A stretch of 11,657 nucleotides of DNA from Erysipelotrichaceae bacterium. GTDB taxonomy: Bacteria; Bacillota_I; Bacilli_A; Erysipelotrichales; Coprobacillaceae. Below, one piece after another: positions 1-6,595 of this stretch. A program made the position numbers and the translations under genes. The notes under the pieces were generated by a model. It worked only from the letters and a program-made list of their open reading frames with translations, did not search any database and was not told the origin of the DNA. The stretch spans positions 1 to 11,657 of the forward strand of contig JAJQDJ010000154.1 in the NCBI GenBank assembly GCA_021202205.1, given 5' to 3'. The first letter of the stretch is position 1; each line of letters starts with the position of its first letter.

Positions 1-9
1 GTTATAATT

Positions 10-18
10 CACCTCCTT
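10..18 (-). promoter_or_regulatory. Ribosome binding site of a leftward gene starting off the left edge
   Basis: On the minus strand these bases read AAGGAGGTG, a near-perfect Shine-Dalgarno. Nine more bases follow before the window ends, so the start codon must lie at or just past the edge. A TATAAT on the minus strand at 95-90 could be its -10 box, but I see no good -35, so I do not call the promoter. The gene itself cannot be identified. Confidence 0.65.
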
Positions 19-317
19 ATATAATTAAATTTCATTTTTTATTAAAGATACAACATTTTCTATGTAAAACGACCGATTTGATATAGTTAATTATACACAT
101 AGGTTTACTCGTTACATATAGCATGCATGTCACATCATAATATACATAATTTCTATAATATTCACTATTCCAAAGATTATATGATATTAGATTTCTTATT
201 GATTTCATGCAATCCAATACATTTAAAGTATTTTATTTTTCAGCTATTGACTCAGTCATCAGACTTTGTTTTTGTGTAAAAAGAAATAAATTCGTCACCT
301 TTAATTTAAATGGTTTA
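19..317. other. AT-rich intergenic stretch without a convincing gene
   Basis: Neither strand has an open frame with a ribosome binding site here. The longest leftward frame (61 codons, 217-32) has no Shine-Dalgarno and an irregular Tyr/Cys/Asn-rich composition, so I treat it as chance. The stretch must hold the leader and promoter of the leftward gene at the left edge and part of the upstream region of the toxin-antitoxin pair. A 19-base imperfect palindrome (244-262) is the only structured element I could pick out besides a weak 5-bp AT hairpin near 216-232. Confidence 0.5.
244..262. repeat. Palindrome, possible operator
   Basis: The core TGACTCAGTCA (248-258) is a perfect 11-base palindrome. 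The arms extend to CT...AG with two mismatched pairs. It lies between two divergently transcribed units, so it could be a site for a dimeric regulator of either one. There is no second copy in the window. Function is inference only. Confidence 0.3.
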
Positions 318-337
318 TTGACATCATGTAACAATGA

Positions 338-365
338 TTGATTGCCTATTGATTACCATTATAAT
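338..365 (+). promoter_or_regulatory. Candidate promoter of the toxin-antitoxin pair
   Basis: TTGATT (338-343) and TATAAT (360-365) are separated by 16 bases, and the start codon is at 383. A perfect TTGACA also occurs at 318-323 but has no -10 at the right distance. With the TATAAT box, transcription would begin near 372, inside the GGAGGTG ribosome binding site, leaving a very short leader. Either the real start is slightly upstream or the mRNA is nearly leaderless. Confidence 0.4.
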
Positions 366-370
366 TATGG
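356..370. promoter_or_regulatory. Palindromic candidate operator over the -10 box and ribosome binding site
   Basis: CCATTATAATTATGG reads nearly the same on both strands (one mismatched pair plus the centre), and its inner ATAATTAT is a perfect palindrome. It covers the TATAAT box and touches the antitoxin Shine-Dalgarno. Phd/YefM antitoxins are known to bind palindromes in their own promoters, so this is the natural place for autorepression. Binding is inferred, not shown. Confidence 0.4.
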
Positions 371-382
371 AGGTGTATAACT

Positions 383-658
383 ATGTTGCAATCTTTACCA
401 AAAGTAATACCAATTAATGAACTCAAAAATACAGCACAAATTACTAAAACTTGCCAAGAGAGCGATGTTCCTATCATTGTTACAAAAAATGGATATGGAG
501 AAATGGTTCTTATGAGTATTCCTCTTTATGAAAAAACAATGGTAGAAGCACAGGCAGCAATGCTTGTTAATGAAGCTTTAGATGAAATTGATGCAGGTGC
601 AGAACCAGTGGAAGGACATACTTCCCTTGCTTCAATGAAGGAGAAATATGGAAAATAA
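383..658 (+). CDS. Type II antitoxin, Phd/YefM family
   Basis: This 91-residue protein is the likely antitoxin of a type II pair: it would bind and neutralise the toxin encoded next to it and repress its own promoter. The N-terminal half has the Phd/YefM pattern: an opening strand (LPKVIPINELKN, residues 5-16), a helix, then VPIIVTKNGYGEMVLMSIPLYE (split across residues 29-50), the DNA-binding and dimerisation fold. The C-terminal part from about residue 52 is helical and acidic, as expected for the toxin-wrapping tail. The start has a strong GGAGGTG site 7 bases upstream. Its last 11 bases overlap the toxin gene, which is typical of these pairs. It is encoded opposite to the rest of the window, so it is probably an acquired cassette. 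The family call is firm; the cellular target depends on the partner. Confidence 0.88.
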   Translation: MLQSLPKVIPINELKNTAQITKTCQESDVPIIVTKNGYGEMVLMSIPLYEKTMVEAQAAMLVNEALDEIDAGAEPVEGHTSLASMKEKYGK

Positions 659-968
659 TAAATATACGCTTAACATTTATCCACGTGCACAAGCTGACTT
701 AGAGAATATCTTTCAATATATCTCTGAAGACCTTTATAATCCTAATGCTGCAGCTATATTAATTGACGAAATTGATGAAGCATTAGAACTTATATGTTTA
801 AATCCTCTCATGTGTCCACTTGTAAGAAGTAGAGTGATTAAAGATAAAACATTACGCAAGATCATTGTGAAAAATTACATTATTTTCTATCGTCCAGTTG
901 AACAAAAAGAGGAAATACAAGTTGTTCGAGAGCTTTATGGAATGATGGACTATGAAAAGATACTTTGA
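648..968 (+). CDS. Type II toxin, RelE/ParE family
   Basis: This 106-residue basic protein is the toxin partner. It shows the family's conserved layout: an N-terminal strand (YTLNIYPRAQADLENI, residues 6-21), two helices, a Pro-containing turn before the second half (LNPLMCPLVRSR, 51-62), then LRKIIVKNYIIFYR (69-82) and a final strand ending VVRELYGMMDYEKIL (92-106). R70, Y81 and R82 are the sort of residues used by RelE-type ribonucleases, but ParE-type gyrase toxins share the same fold, so mRNA cleavage versus gyrase poisoning cannot be decided here. The ATG lies inside the antitoxin gene with an AAGGAG site (638-643) only 4 bases before it, suggesting translational coupling. A terminator follows 4 bases after the stop. 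The frame is intact and full length. Confidence 0.87.
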   Translation: MENNKYTLNIYPRAQADLENIFQYISEDLYNPNAAAILIDEIDEALELICLNPLMCPLVRSRVIKDKTLRKIIVKNYIIFYRPVEQKEEIQVVRELYGMMDYEKIL

Positions 969-972
969 TTTC

Positions 973-1005
973 AATAACCTCAGTATTAAAGCTGAGGTTA
1001 TTTTT
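973..1005 (+). terminator. Rho-independent terminator of the toxin-antitoxin pair
   Basis: A perfect 11-bp stem, AATAACCTCAG (973-983) with CTGAGGTTATT (992-1002), closes an 8-base loop and runs into five T residues (1001-1005). It starts 4 bases after the toxin stop codon. The cassette is therefore a self-contained transcription unit. Confidence 0.85.
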
Positions 1006-1024
1006 AGAACTTATCTATTTGATC

Positions 1025-1186
1025 ATGAGTAACCTTAAAAAGATAATATATCTTATCGCTACTAATTACATATTAGGATTTGATGATACATTAAGAGCTG
1101 AAGCAACATATTTTGTACAAGCAGATACCATTACCGAAGTTTCAAAAAATGATAATTTACAAGAGTTAGTTAATAAATATTTTTGA
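1025..1186 (+). pseudogene. Short coding-like remnant, unidentified
   Basis: From an ATG at 1025 an open frame of 53 codons runs to a stop at 1186. It has no ribosome binding site, and an in-frame upstream extension would run through the toxin terminator, so it is unlikely to be a working gene. The second half (pattern LRAEATYFV ... LQELVNKYF) has ordinary protein composition and looks like the C-terminal end of something larger. It loosely recalls the tail of Cof-type HAD phosphatases, but this is only a hint. It may be what remains of a gene displaced when the toxin-antitoxin cassette arrived. It could also be chance in AT-rich DNA. Confidence 0.25.
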
Positions 1187-1223
1187 TAACCAAACTATTC
1201 ACTCAATAATCAAAAAAGTCTTT

Positions 1224-2585
1224 TCAGTATTTTAATAATATTCGTTCTAAAAGTAAAACATTTTCTATGTGATGGCATTGCGGAAACATATCTACAGGTT
1301 GACAATAATGAGCTTTATAATTTTCAGATAAATAAGCAATATCTCTTGCTTGTGTTGCAACATTACATGAAATATAGATAATCTTAGAAGATGATAATTC
1401 TATAAGTTGTTCTAAAAATTTTGTTGAACAGCCTTTACGAGGTGGATCAACAAAGACGACATCTATTGTCTTATTCTGTTTTGTAAAATCAACCATAAAA
1501 TCACCAGCATCCTGACATACAAAGGTAACATTATCTATATTATTTCTTATAGCGTTTTCTTTTGCATCACTTATTGCTTGTGAGACAACTTCAACTCCAT
1601 AAACATGATGAACATAACGAGCTAAAGATAATGATATTGTTCCTATACCACAATAAGCATCAATAACAGTATCAGTTTTTTTTAAATGAGCCAAAGAAAT
1701 AGCTGTAGTATATAGTTTTTCGACTTGAATAGGATTAACTTGATAAAAAGAATGTGTAGATATACGATAAGTATTACCTAATAAATGATCTTCTATATAA
1801 CCTTTACCATAAAGTATTTGGACTTCATCACCTAAAATAACATTATCATGACGAGAATTGATATTTTGTACAATAGTTTCTAAATGATCAAATTCTTTCG
1901 TTAAAATGGAAATAATTTTGTCAATTTTCTTAATTTTATGAATATATGTAATGAAAATAAGCATCAATGATTGTGTTTGATAACCATATTTGATAAGAAT
2001 ATGCCTTATATTTCCACTATGTGTTAATTTGTCATATGGTTTTTCATGAAATTGATTGAGTAGTTCTTTAACACGTTTAACCAATTGATTAGATTCATCA
2101 TTTTGTACAAAACATGTATCATAAGGAATAATATCATTCGTATGTTGTTTATAGAAACCTGTAACAATTTTATGATCAATCATTCCAACAGGAACCTGAA
2201 CCTTATTACGATAAAACCATGGTTCATCCATCATCATGCAAGATTGTACTTCTATATCAATATGTCCAATTCGTTTTAATGTTGATTTAACCCTATTGGT
2301 TTTAAAAAGCTGTTGTCCTTCATTAGATAAATGTTGAACATGACATCCTCCACATTGTTTAAACAATGGACATCGTGGTGAAACACGATAGTCACTCGTT
2401 TGATGTAATGTGAGCAAACGGCCAACTGCATAACTTTTTAAGACTTTGATAATCTTAATATCCCCTATTTCACCAACAATCATATTTTTAACAAATACAG
2501 GAAAACCATCTACTTTGACAATCCCCTGACAATCATGAGTATAATCTATACATTCAACATTGTTTATATAATCATTCTTTTGCAT
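1224..2585 (-). CDS. rlmD: 23S rRNA (uracil-C5)-methyltransferase, RlmD/RlmCD type
   Basis: This enzyme uses S-adenosylmethionine to make 5-methyluridine in 23S rRNA: U1939, and possibly also U747, since Bacillota members of the family (RlmCD) can do both. In order it has a TRAM RNA-binding domain (about residues 1-55), an iron-sulfur site with C72, C78, C81 and C158 (spacing as in E. coli RumA), a central RNA-binding domain, and a Rossmann methyltransferase domain. The latter carries DAYCGIG (309-315) for the cofactor, DPPRKG (380-385), the nucleophile C407 in ISCN and the general base E441 in HIENV. I start at the ATG at 2585, which has GGAGG 5 bases upstream; an in-frame TTG 12 bases earlier overlaps that site and is rejected. 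The product is 453 residues, normal for the family. Nothing appears broken. It lies downstream of gatB, as in Bacillus, but with a different gene between. Confidence 0.95.
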   Translation of the reverse strand: MQKNDYINNVECIDYTHDCQGIVKVDGFPVFVKNMIVGEIGDIKIIKVLKSYAVGRLLTLHQTSDYRVSPRCPLFKQCGGCHVQHLSNEGQQLFKTNRVKSTLKRIGHIDIEVQSCMMMDEPWFYRNKVQVPVGMIDHKIVTGFYKQHTNDIIPYDTCFVQNDESNQLVKRVKELLNQFHEKPYDKLTHSGNIRHILIKYGYQTQSLMLIFITYIHKIKKIDKIISILTKEFDHLETIVQNINSRHDNVILGDEVQILYGKGYIEDHLLGNTYRISTHSFYQVNPIQVEKLYTTAISLAHLKKTDTVIDAYCGIGTISLSLARYVHHVYGVEVVSQAISDAKENAIRNNIDNVTFVCQDAGDFMVDFTKQNKTIDVVFVDPPRKGCSTKFLEQLIELSSSKIIYISCNVATQARDIAYLSENYKAHYCQPVDMFPQCHHIENVLLLERILLKY

Positions 2586-2595
2586 ATAAACCTCC

Positions 2596-2620
2596 AAAAA
2601 AAACGAGCTTTGCTCGTTTT
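2596..2620 (-). terminator. Strong terminator between the membrane-protein gene and rlmD
   Basis: On the minus strand AAAACGAGC and GCTCGTTTT form a perfect 9-bp stem with an AAA loop, followed by four more T (8 T in all, 2603-2596). The stem begins 2 bases after the stop of the upstream gene. The next bases are the GGAGG of rlmD (2595-2591), so the U-tract directly touches the ribosome binding site. Confidence 0.88.
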
Positions 2621-2621
2621 A

Positions 2622-3353
2622 TTATTCTTCACTTTCATCATCTTCTAATGTATCAAGAGCCTTTTGTGCACTTTCTTCATCAGTTACTGAAGCTGTTGTA
2701 TAAGAAAATTCATCGTTTTGGACATTCTTTGTACCATAAATAGGAAATTCATCACTATTTTCAGAAGTCATATACACATTGACTTCATATTGTGTTTCAC
2801 CATCAATAGTACCAAACAAATTACTATAAGTATTTCCTTCTTCTTTAGATTCTCCAACAAGATCATCCAAAGTCTGAACTGTTTCTTCAGCAATATCCTT
2901 AGCTTCTTCAGCATCCATACCTTCACTAAATTGAATATCAACATGTAATGTACGACATTCTATTGATAACTCTAAATCAGTAATGGAATCATATTTTTGT
3001 TCAATAGTTTCTTCAGTTGAAGTAATGAGATCTTTTGAAACAGATACCAAACCTTCACAACGATCTCCATATACAGGTCCATTATTATTAGATTTAATAA
3101 TAATATAAATACCAAATGCTAAACATAGCACTAAAATAATGATAAATAAATAATACCACCAATGCCACTGAAATTTTTTCTTCTTTTTACGTTTAGTCAT
3201 TGTATCTTCCTCTTCTTGATTAAAATCAAACACATTATCAAATGCATCATCACCAAATTCTGATTTATCATTGCTATTTTCTTCAACATATTCTTTTGAA
3301 TTATTTGAAAAATCATCATCAAATTCATCATCAAATTGAAATTTTTTAGACAT
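2622..3353 (-). CDS. Unrecognised single-pass membrane protein with acidic cytoplasmic tail
   Basis: I do not recognise this 243-residue protein. Residues 1-52 are very acidic and Asn/Phe-rich, with repeated FDD-like pieces (FDDEFDDDF near 7-15, FGDDAFDNVFDF near 33-44), probably disordered. A basic stretch KRKKKKK (54-60) precedes one transmembrane segment (about 66-87). The charge rule places the tail in the cytoplasm and the C-terminal 155 residues outside the membrane. The outer part has two Cys (99, 133) that could pair, a strand-helix pattern around 127-165 (LELSIECRTLHVDIQF, then an Ala/Glu-rich helix), and an acidic end. The start ATG at 3353 has a moderate GGGTGAG site; an in-frame TTG at 3383 lacks one. 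It lies between gatB and rlmD, with a possible own promoter and a strong terminator. A role in envelope sensing or scaffolding would be a guess. Confidence 0.8.
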   Translation of the reverse strand: MSKKFQFDDEFDDDFSNNSKEYVEENSNDKSEFGDDAFDNVFDFNQEEEDTMTKRKKKKKFQWHWWYYLFIIILVLCLAFGIYIIIKSNNNGPVYGDRCEGLVSVSKDLITSTEETIEQKYDSITDLELSIECRTLHVDIQFSEGMDAEEAKDIAEETVQTLDDLVGESKEEGNTYSNLFGTIDGETQYEVNVYMTSENSDEFPIYGTKNVQNDEFSYTTASVTDEESAQKALDTLEDDESEE

Positions 3354-3373
3354 ATTCTCACCCACTTTCTGAC

Positions 3374-3402
3374 ATTGTATCAAAAAATTTAATAAATGTA
3401 TA
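3374..3402 (-). promoter_or_regulatory. Candidate promoter of the membrane-protein gene
   Basis: On the minus strand TATACA (3402-3397) and TACAAT (3379-3374) are 17 bases apart, and the -10 is preceded by TGA, giving the extended form TGATACAAT. The same extended form (TGATATAAT) stands before ligA. It lies in the 53-base gap after gatB. Transcription would start near 3367, giving a leader of about 14 bases that keeps most of the ribosome binding site. Confidence 0.4.
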
Positions 3403-3406
3403 GAGG

Positions 3407-4846
3407 TTATTCATCACTTATACGTTCTTTTAGTAACTTCATCAATAGCTGATTTGTTACTTTTGGATTGGCTTGACCTCGCGTCTTTTTCATAATCTGT
3501 CCTACAAGATAACCTATAGCACGATCTTTTCCAGCTTTATAATCTTGAATTGATTGTTCATTAGTATCCAATACTTCATTAATAATAGATAATAACATAG
3601 AAGGGTCGGATATCTGTTTCATACCTTTTTCTTCAATAATGATTTCAGGATCTTTTCCAGTAACCATCAATTCATCAAAAACTTTTTTAGCTTGTTTTGA
3701 AGAGATGATATTATCTTGAATGAATTGAACAATTTTTCCCAGATATTGAGGAGTCAACTTTGTTTCATTGATTGTCATATCATTTTTATTTAAATATGCT
3801 TGAACATCCCCTAACAGCCAATTACAAACCAATTGATATTCATGACAATATTGGATAGTTTCTTCATAGAAATCAGAGATTTCTTTTGAAGCCACTAGAA
3901 TATGTGCATTAGTAGAAGATAGACCATATTCATGAATATATTTTTCTACACGTTCATCAGCTAACATGGGTAAATCTTCTTTAATTTTTATCACCCAGTT
4001 ATGATCCAAACGAATAGGTAAAATATTGGGTTCAGTATAATATTTATAATCAACAGCACCACCTTTAGCACGCATAACGACTGTTTTTTTGCATGTTTCA
4101 TCAAATCGTCTTGTTTCCTGTAAAACTTCTCCACCTTTATCCAATACCTTTTCCTGACGTAATGCTTCATATTCAATAGCTTTTTGAACATTAGAGATTG
4201 AATTGAGGTTTTTGATTTCTGTACGAATACCAAATTTATCACTACCAAATGGTCGAATAGAAATATTGACATCACATCGCATGGACCCTTCTTCCATTTT
4301 AGCATCAGATACATCAGTATAAAGAAGTATTTGTCTAAGCTTTTCTAAGTAAGCTGCAGCTTGTTTTCCACTGCGAATATGAGGACGTGTTACAATTTCA
4401 ATCAAGGGGATACCAGCACGATTATAATCCAATAATGAAAAGTCATGAAAATGAAATTGTTTACAAGTATCTTCTTCCATATGTAATCTTTCTATTTCTA
4501 TACGTTTTCTTTCTCCATCGACATCTATATCTATATAGCCATTGCGCCCTATAGGTCTTTGATTTTGCGTGATTTGAAAACCTTTAGGTAAATCTGCATA
4601 ATAATAATTTTTACGATCAAAACATAATAGTTCATCAATATCCATATGTAAAGCATGACATACACGAATAGCATATTCTACTCCACGTTTATTTAAAACA
4701 GGCATATTACCTGGCATACCCAAATCAACTTCATTTATCATAGTATTAGGCTTCTGACCAAATGTGACAGCGGAGGATGAAAACATTTTAGAATGGGTTT
4801 TTAATTCACAATGAACTTCTAAACCAATCACTTGTTCATAATTCAT
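3407..4846 (-). CDS. gatB: Asp-tRNA(Asn)/Glu-tRNA(Gln) amidotransferase subunit B
   Basis: GatB binds the mischarged tRNA and activates the glutamyl or aspartyl group with ATP before ammonia from GatA completes Gln-tRNA or Asn-tRNA. The N-terminal catalytic cradle has IGLEVHCEL (7-15) with E10 and H12, LHMEEDT (121-127) with E125, PLIEI with E150, and MRCDVNISIRP (189-199) with D192; these match metal-binding positions I recall from the S. aureus enzyme. EIKNLNS (210-216) follows. The helical and YqeY-like tail (about 330-479) ends with the typical GQIMKKTRGQANPK (449-462), used for tRNA contacts. I start at the ATG at 4846, which has AGGGAGG 7 bases upstream; earlier in-frame codons run into gatA. 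The product is 479 residues, normal length. The stop of gatA is 2 bases before this start, so coupling is very likely. Confidence 0.97.
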   Translation of the reverse strand: MNYEQVIGLEVHCELKTHSKMFSSSAVTFGQKPNTMINEVDLGMPGNMPVLNKRGVEYAIRVCHALHMDIDELLCFDRKNYYYADLPKGFQITQNQRPIGRNGYIDIDVDGERKRIEIERLHMEEDTCKQFHFHDFSLLDYNRAGIPLIEIVTRPHIRSGKQAAAYLEKLRQILLYTDVSDAKMEEGSMRCDVNISIRPFGSDKFGIRTEIKNLNSISNVQKAIEYEALRQEKVLDKGGEVLQETRRFDETCKKTVVMRAKGGAVDYKYYTEPNILPIRLDHNWVIKIKEDLPMLADERVEKYIHEYGLSSTNAHILVASKEISDFYEETIQYCHEYQLVCNWLLGDVQAYLNKNDMTINETKLTPQYLGKIVQFIQDNIISSKQAKKVFDELMVTGKDPEIIIEEKGMKQISDPSMLLSIINEVLDTNEQSIQDYKAGKDRAIGYLVGQIMKKTRGQANPKVTNQLLMKLLKERISDE

Positions 4847-4848
4847 AT

Positions 4849-6291
4849 CTAACCCTCCCTTGAATATTGATTGGCCAAACCCAAAACTTTCTCTAAGGCA
4901 TAAGCACAATTCAATACTGTCTGTTCCTCAAACAAACGTCCCATAACATTCACAGCAATAGGCATACCATCTACAAAACCAGAGGGTAGAGTTAGTGAAG
5001 GTGTTCCTGCAAAATTACCCAAACATAAATGATTTTCCAATATAATATATTCATCATTTAAACGATCATCATTAGCGTCTTCTAATAGAGGAGCAACACT
5101 ACCACTATTAGGAGTTAAGATAATATCATAATCTTCATAAATCTTATTTAGTTCTTCAACAATAAGACGTCTAACTTTTTGAGCTTTTCTAAACATACGT
5201 TCCTGATTTTCACTAGCCAAAGCTAAGTTACCTAAAATGAAACGTCTTTTAATATGATCTGAAAAACCATCTGTACGTGAATGAATCATAATTTCATCAG
5301 GAGTTTCACCATCTTGACGATTACCATATTTGATGCCATCTAAGCAAGAATGATTACTTGTTGCTTCACTATTAGCAATAATCGTATAAGTTGGTAATAT
5401 GCTACGCATGAGTTCCACAGGCATTGTGACATTTTCAACAGTTGCTCCTAACTTTTTGTATGTTTTGACAACAAACTGAAAATTTGATAGAATATCAGGA
5501 TTTCTGATTTCATCAGAAACTGATGTTAGAACTGCTATTTTTAAATCTGAAATATCATCTGTTAAATTATTTAAATAACAAGGGACTTCTCTCATAGATG
5601 ATGTCATATCTCTATCATCTCTTCCAGCCATTGCTTCCATAACGATACACATATCTCTGATATTTCTTGTAAAGGCACCTACAGTATCTAATGAAGACGC
5701 ATAAGGAATAAGCCCATAACGAGAAATACGTCCCCATGTAGGCTTAAATCCAACTATACCACAAAATCCCGCAGGCTTTCTAATAGAATCACCTGTATCG
5801 CTTCCTAAAGCAAATGGTACCAAACCACTTGCTACAACAGCTGCACTACCACCTGATGATCCTCCTGCAATACGTGAAGAATCCCATGGATTCAATACAG
5901 GTCCCGTTAAAGCAGTTTTATTTGTACCACCCATTCCTAATTCATCCATCGATGCCTTACCAACCAGACAACATCCTGCCTTTTTTAATTGATCAACGAC
6001 ATGAGCGTTATAAACAGGTATATAATCAGAAAGCATTTTACTTGAAGCCGTTGTTAGTATCCCTTTTGTATTATAGTTATCTTTTAATACAAAAGGGATT
6101 CCACTTAATAGTGAATGAAAATGGGCATCTTTTAAATCTTCATAAGCTTTATCTTTCGTTACTGTAACAAAAGCATTCAATCTTTTTTGTTGAAAAACAA
6201 CTTCTTTAAATAATTCATCATAATAATTTTTAGGATTAATTTGATTATTTTTAAATAACACATGTAAATCTTCTATACTATAAGTGATCAT
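4849..6291 (-). CDS. gatA: Asp-tRNA(Asn)/Glu-tRNA(Gln) amidotransferase subunit A (divergent)
   Basis: GatA is the amidase-signature glutaminase that releases ammonia and channels it to GatB. The Lys-cisSer-Ser triad is present: K70 (IPFVLKDN), S145 (GGSSGGS) and nucleophile S169 (DTGDS), with exactly the spacing of S. aureus K79, S154 and S178. Y302 and R350 match the known Y309 and R358. Several usually fixed positions differ: DTGGSIRQPA is DTGDSIRKPA here; the ARFDG-like piece is SCLDG; the YYDAYY region reads NQERMF; and the Asp corresponding to S. aureus D425 seems to be E419. I recall similar changes in Mollicutes GatA, so this is probably lineage divergence and not decay. The frame is complete (480 residues). 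The ATG follows the gatC stop with no gap, with a GGGTGG-like site inside gatC. Confidence 0.96.
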   Translation of the reverse strand: MITYSIEDLHVLFKNNQINPKNYYDELFKEVVFQQKRLNAFVTVTKDKAYEDLKDAHFHSLLSGIPFVLKDNYNTKGILTTASSKMLSDYIPVYNAHVVDQLKKAGCCLVGKASMDELGMGGTNKTALTGPVLNPWDSSRIAGGSSGGSAAVVASGLVPFALGSDTGDSIRKPAGFCGIVGFKPTWGRISRYGLIPYASSLDTVGAFTRNIRDMCIVMEAMAGRDDRDMTSSMREVPCYLNNLTDDISDLKIAVLTSVSDEIRNPDILSNFQFVVKTYKKLGATVENVTMPVELMRSILPTYTIIANSEATSNHSCLDGIKYGNRQDGETPDEIMIHSRTDGFSDHIKRRFILGNLALASENQERMFRKAQKVRRLIVEELNKIYEDYDIILTPNSGSVAPLLEDANDDRLNDEYIILENHLCLGNFAGTPSLTLPSGFVDGMPIAVNVMGRLFEEQTVLNCAYALEKVLGLANQYSREG

Positions 6292-6582
6292 TTAAACAAC
6301 CACCCTTGGTACCTTAATTTGAAAATCTTGAACACATTTAGCATTCTTTAAAGCTTCATCACAGCTAATCATATGACCAACAACATCTTCTCTTAAATAA
6401 GTAGTTTCTATTTCATAGGGAAAAGCCAAAGGTTCTACATGTGTCGTATCAATAGATTCCAAAGCTTTAACATGATTCATAAAAACATGATATTCTTCAA
6501 CTAATGCCGGCATTTCTTCATCACGAACATTAAACATCGTCATTAATCCTAATTTTTTAAGCATTATTTCAGTTTCATTCAT
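6292..6582 (-). CDS. gatC: Asp-tRNA(Asn)/Glu-tRNA(Gln) amidotransferase subunit C
   Basis: GatC is the small subunit that wraps around and stabilises the GatA-GatB complex. The 96-residue protein has the family's two parts: an N-terminal helical hairpin (about 1-45, with LKKLGLMTM and VRDEEMPALVEEYHVFMNHV in order) and an extended C-terminal belt with VEPLAFP (near 49-55), LREDVV (near 63-68), an EALKNA-like helix end and the final KVPRVV. I chose the ATG at 6582, about 10 bases after AAGGA; the in-frame ATG at 6591 almost touches that site, and an earlier one at 6627 lies inside camS. The camS stop is 13 bases upstream and the gatA ATG follows directly. The C-before-A-before-B order is the usual Bacillota one and implies subunit production from one message. 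Confidence 0.93.
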   Translation of the reverse strand: MNETEIMLKKLGLMTMFNVRDEEMPALVEEYHVFMNHVKALESIDTTHVEPLAFPYEIETTYLREDVVGHMISCDEALKNAKCVQDFQIKVPRVVV

Positions 6583-6595
6583 ATTTTTCATTTCC

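Noticed and set aside
32..217. Leftward 61-codon open frame near the left edge
   Set aside because: It has no ribosome binding site, is rich in Tyr, Cys and Asn as expected of translated AT-rich noncoding DNA, and resembles no family I know.
216..240. Hairpin AATAC/GTATT followed by a T-rich run
   Set aside because: Only five mostly A-T pairs, and no gene ends just before it on the plus strand.
318..323. Perfect TTGACA as -35 of the toxin-antitoxin promoter
   Set aside because: No acceptable -10 lies 15-19 bases downstream; the nearest TATAAT is 36 bases away.
1190..1226. Terminator after rlmD (run of T following AAAAGAC on the minus strand)
   Set aside because: The only possible stem is about four A-T pairs with a 3-base loop; too weak to call.
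2583..2597. TTG at 2597 as start of rlmD
   Set aside because: The TTG overlaps the GGAGG site itself; the ATG at 2585 has that site at proper distance.
3351..3383. TTG at 3383 as start of the membrane-protein gene
   Set aside because: No Shine-Dalgarno precedes it and it falls in the candidate promoter region; the ATG at 3353 has GGGTGAG.
3991..4314. Leftward 107-codon frame inside gatB
   Set aside because: It overlaps essential GatB motifs in another frame and has an atypical composition; it is a shadow frame.
4844..4909. Upstream start giving gatB 21 extra residues
   Set aside because: The extension lies inside gatA, and AGGGAGG sits 7 bases before the ATG at 4846; GatB proteins begin with the xYExVIGLEVH motif.
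5814..6167. Rightward 117-codon frame opposite gatA
   Set aside because: It is antisense to the conserved GatA catalytic region, has no ribosome binding site, and is His/Leu/Tyr-rich as expected of an antisense shadow.
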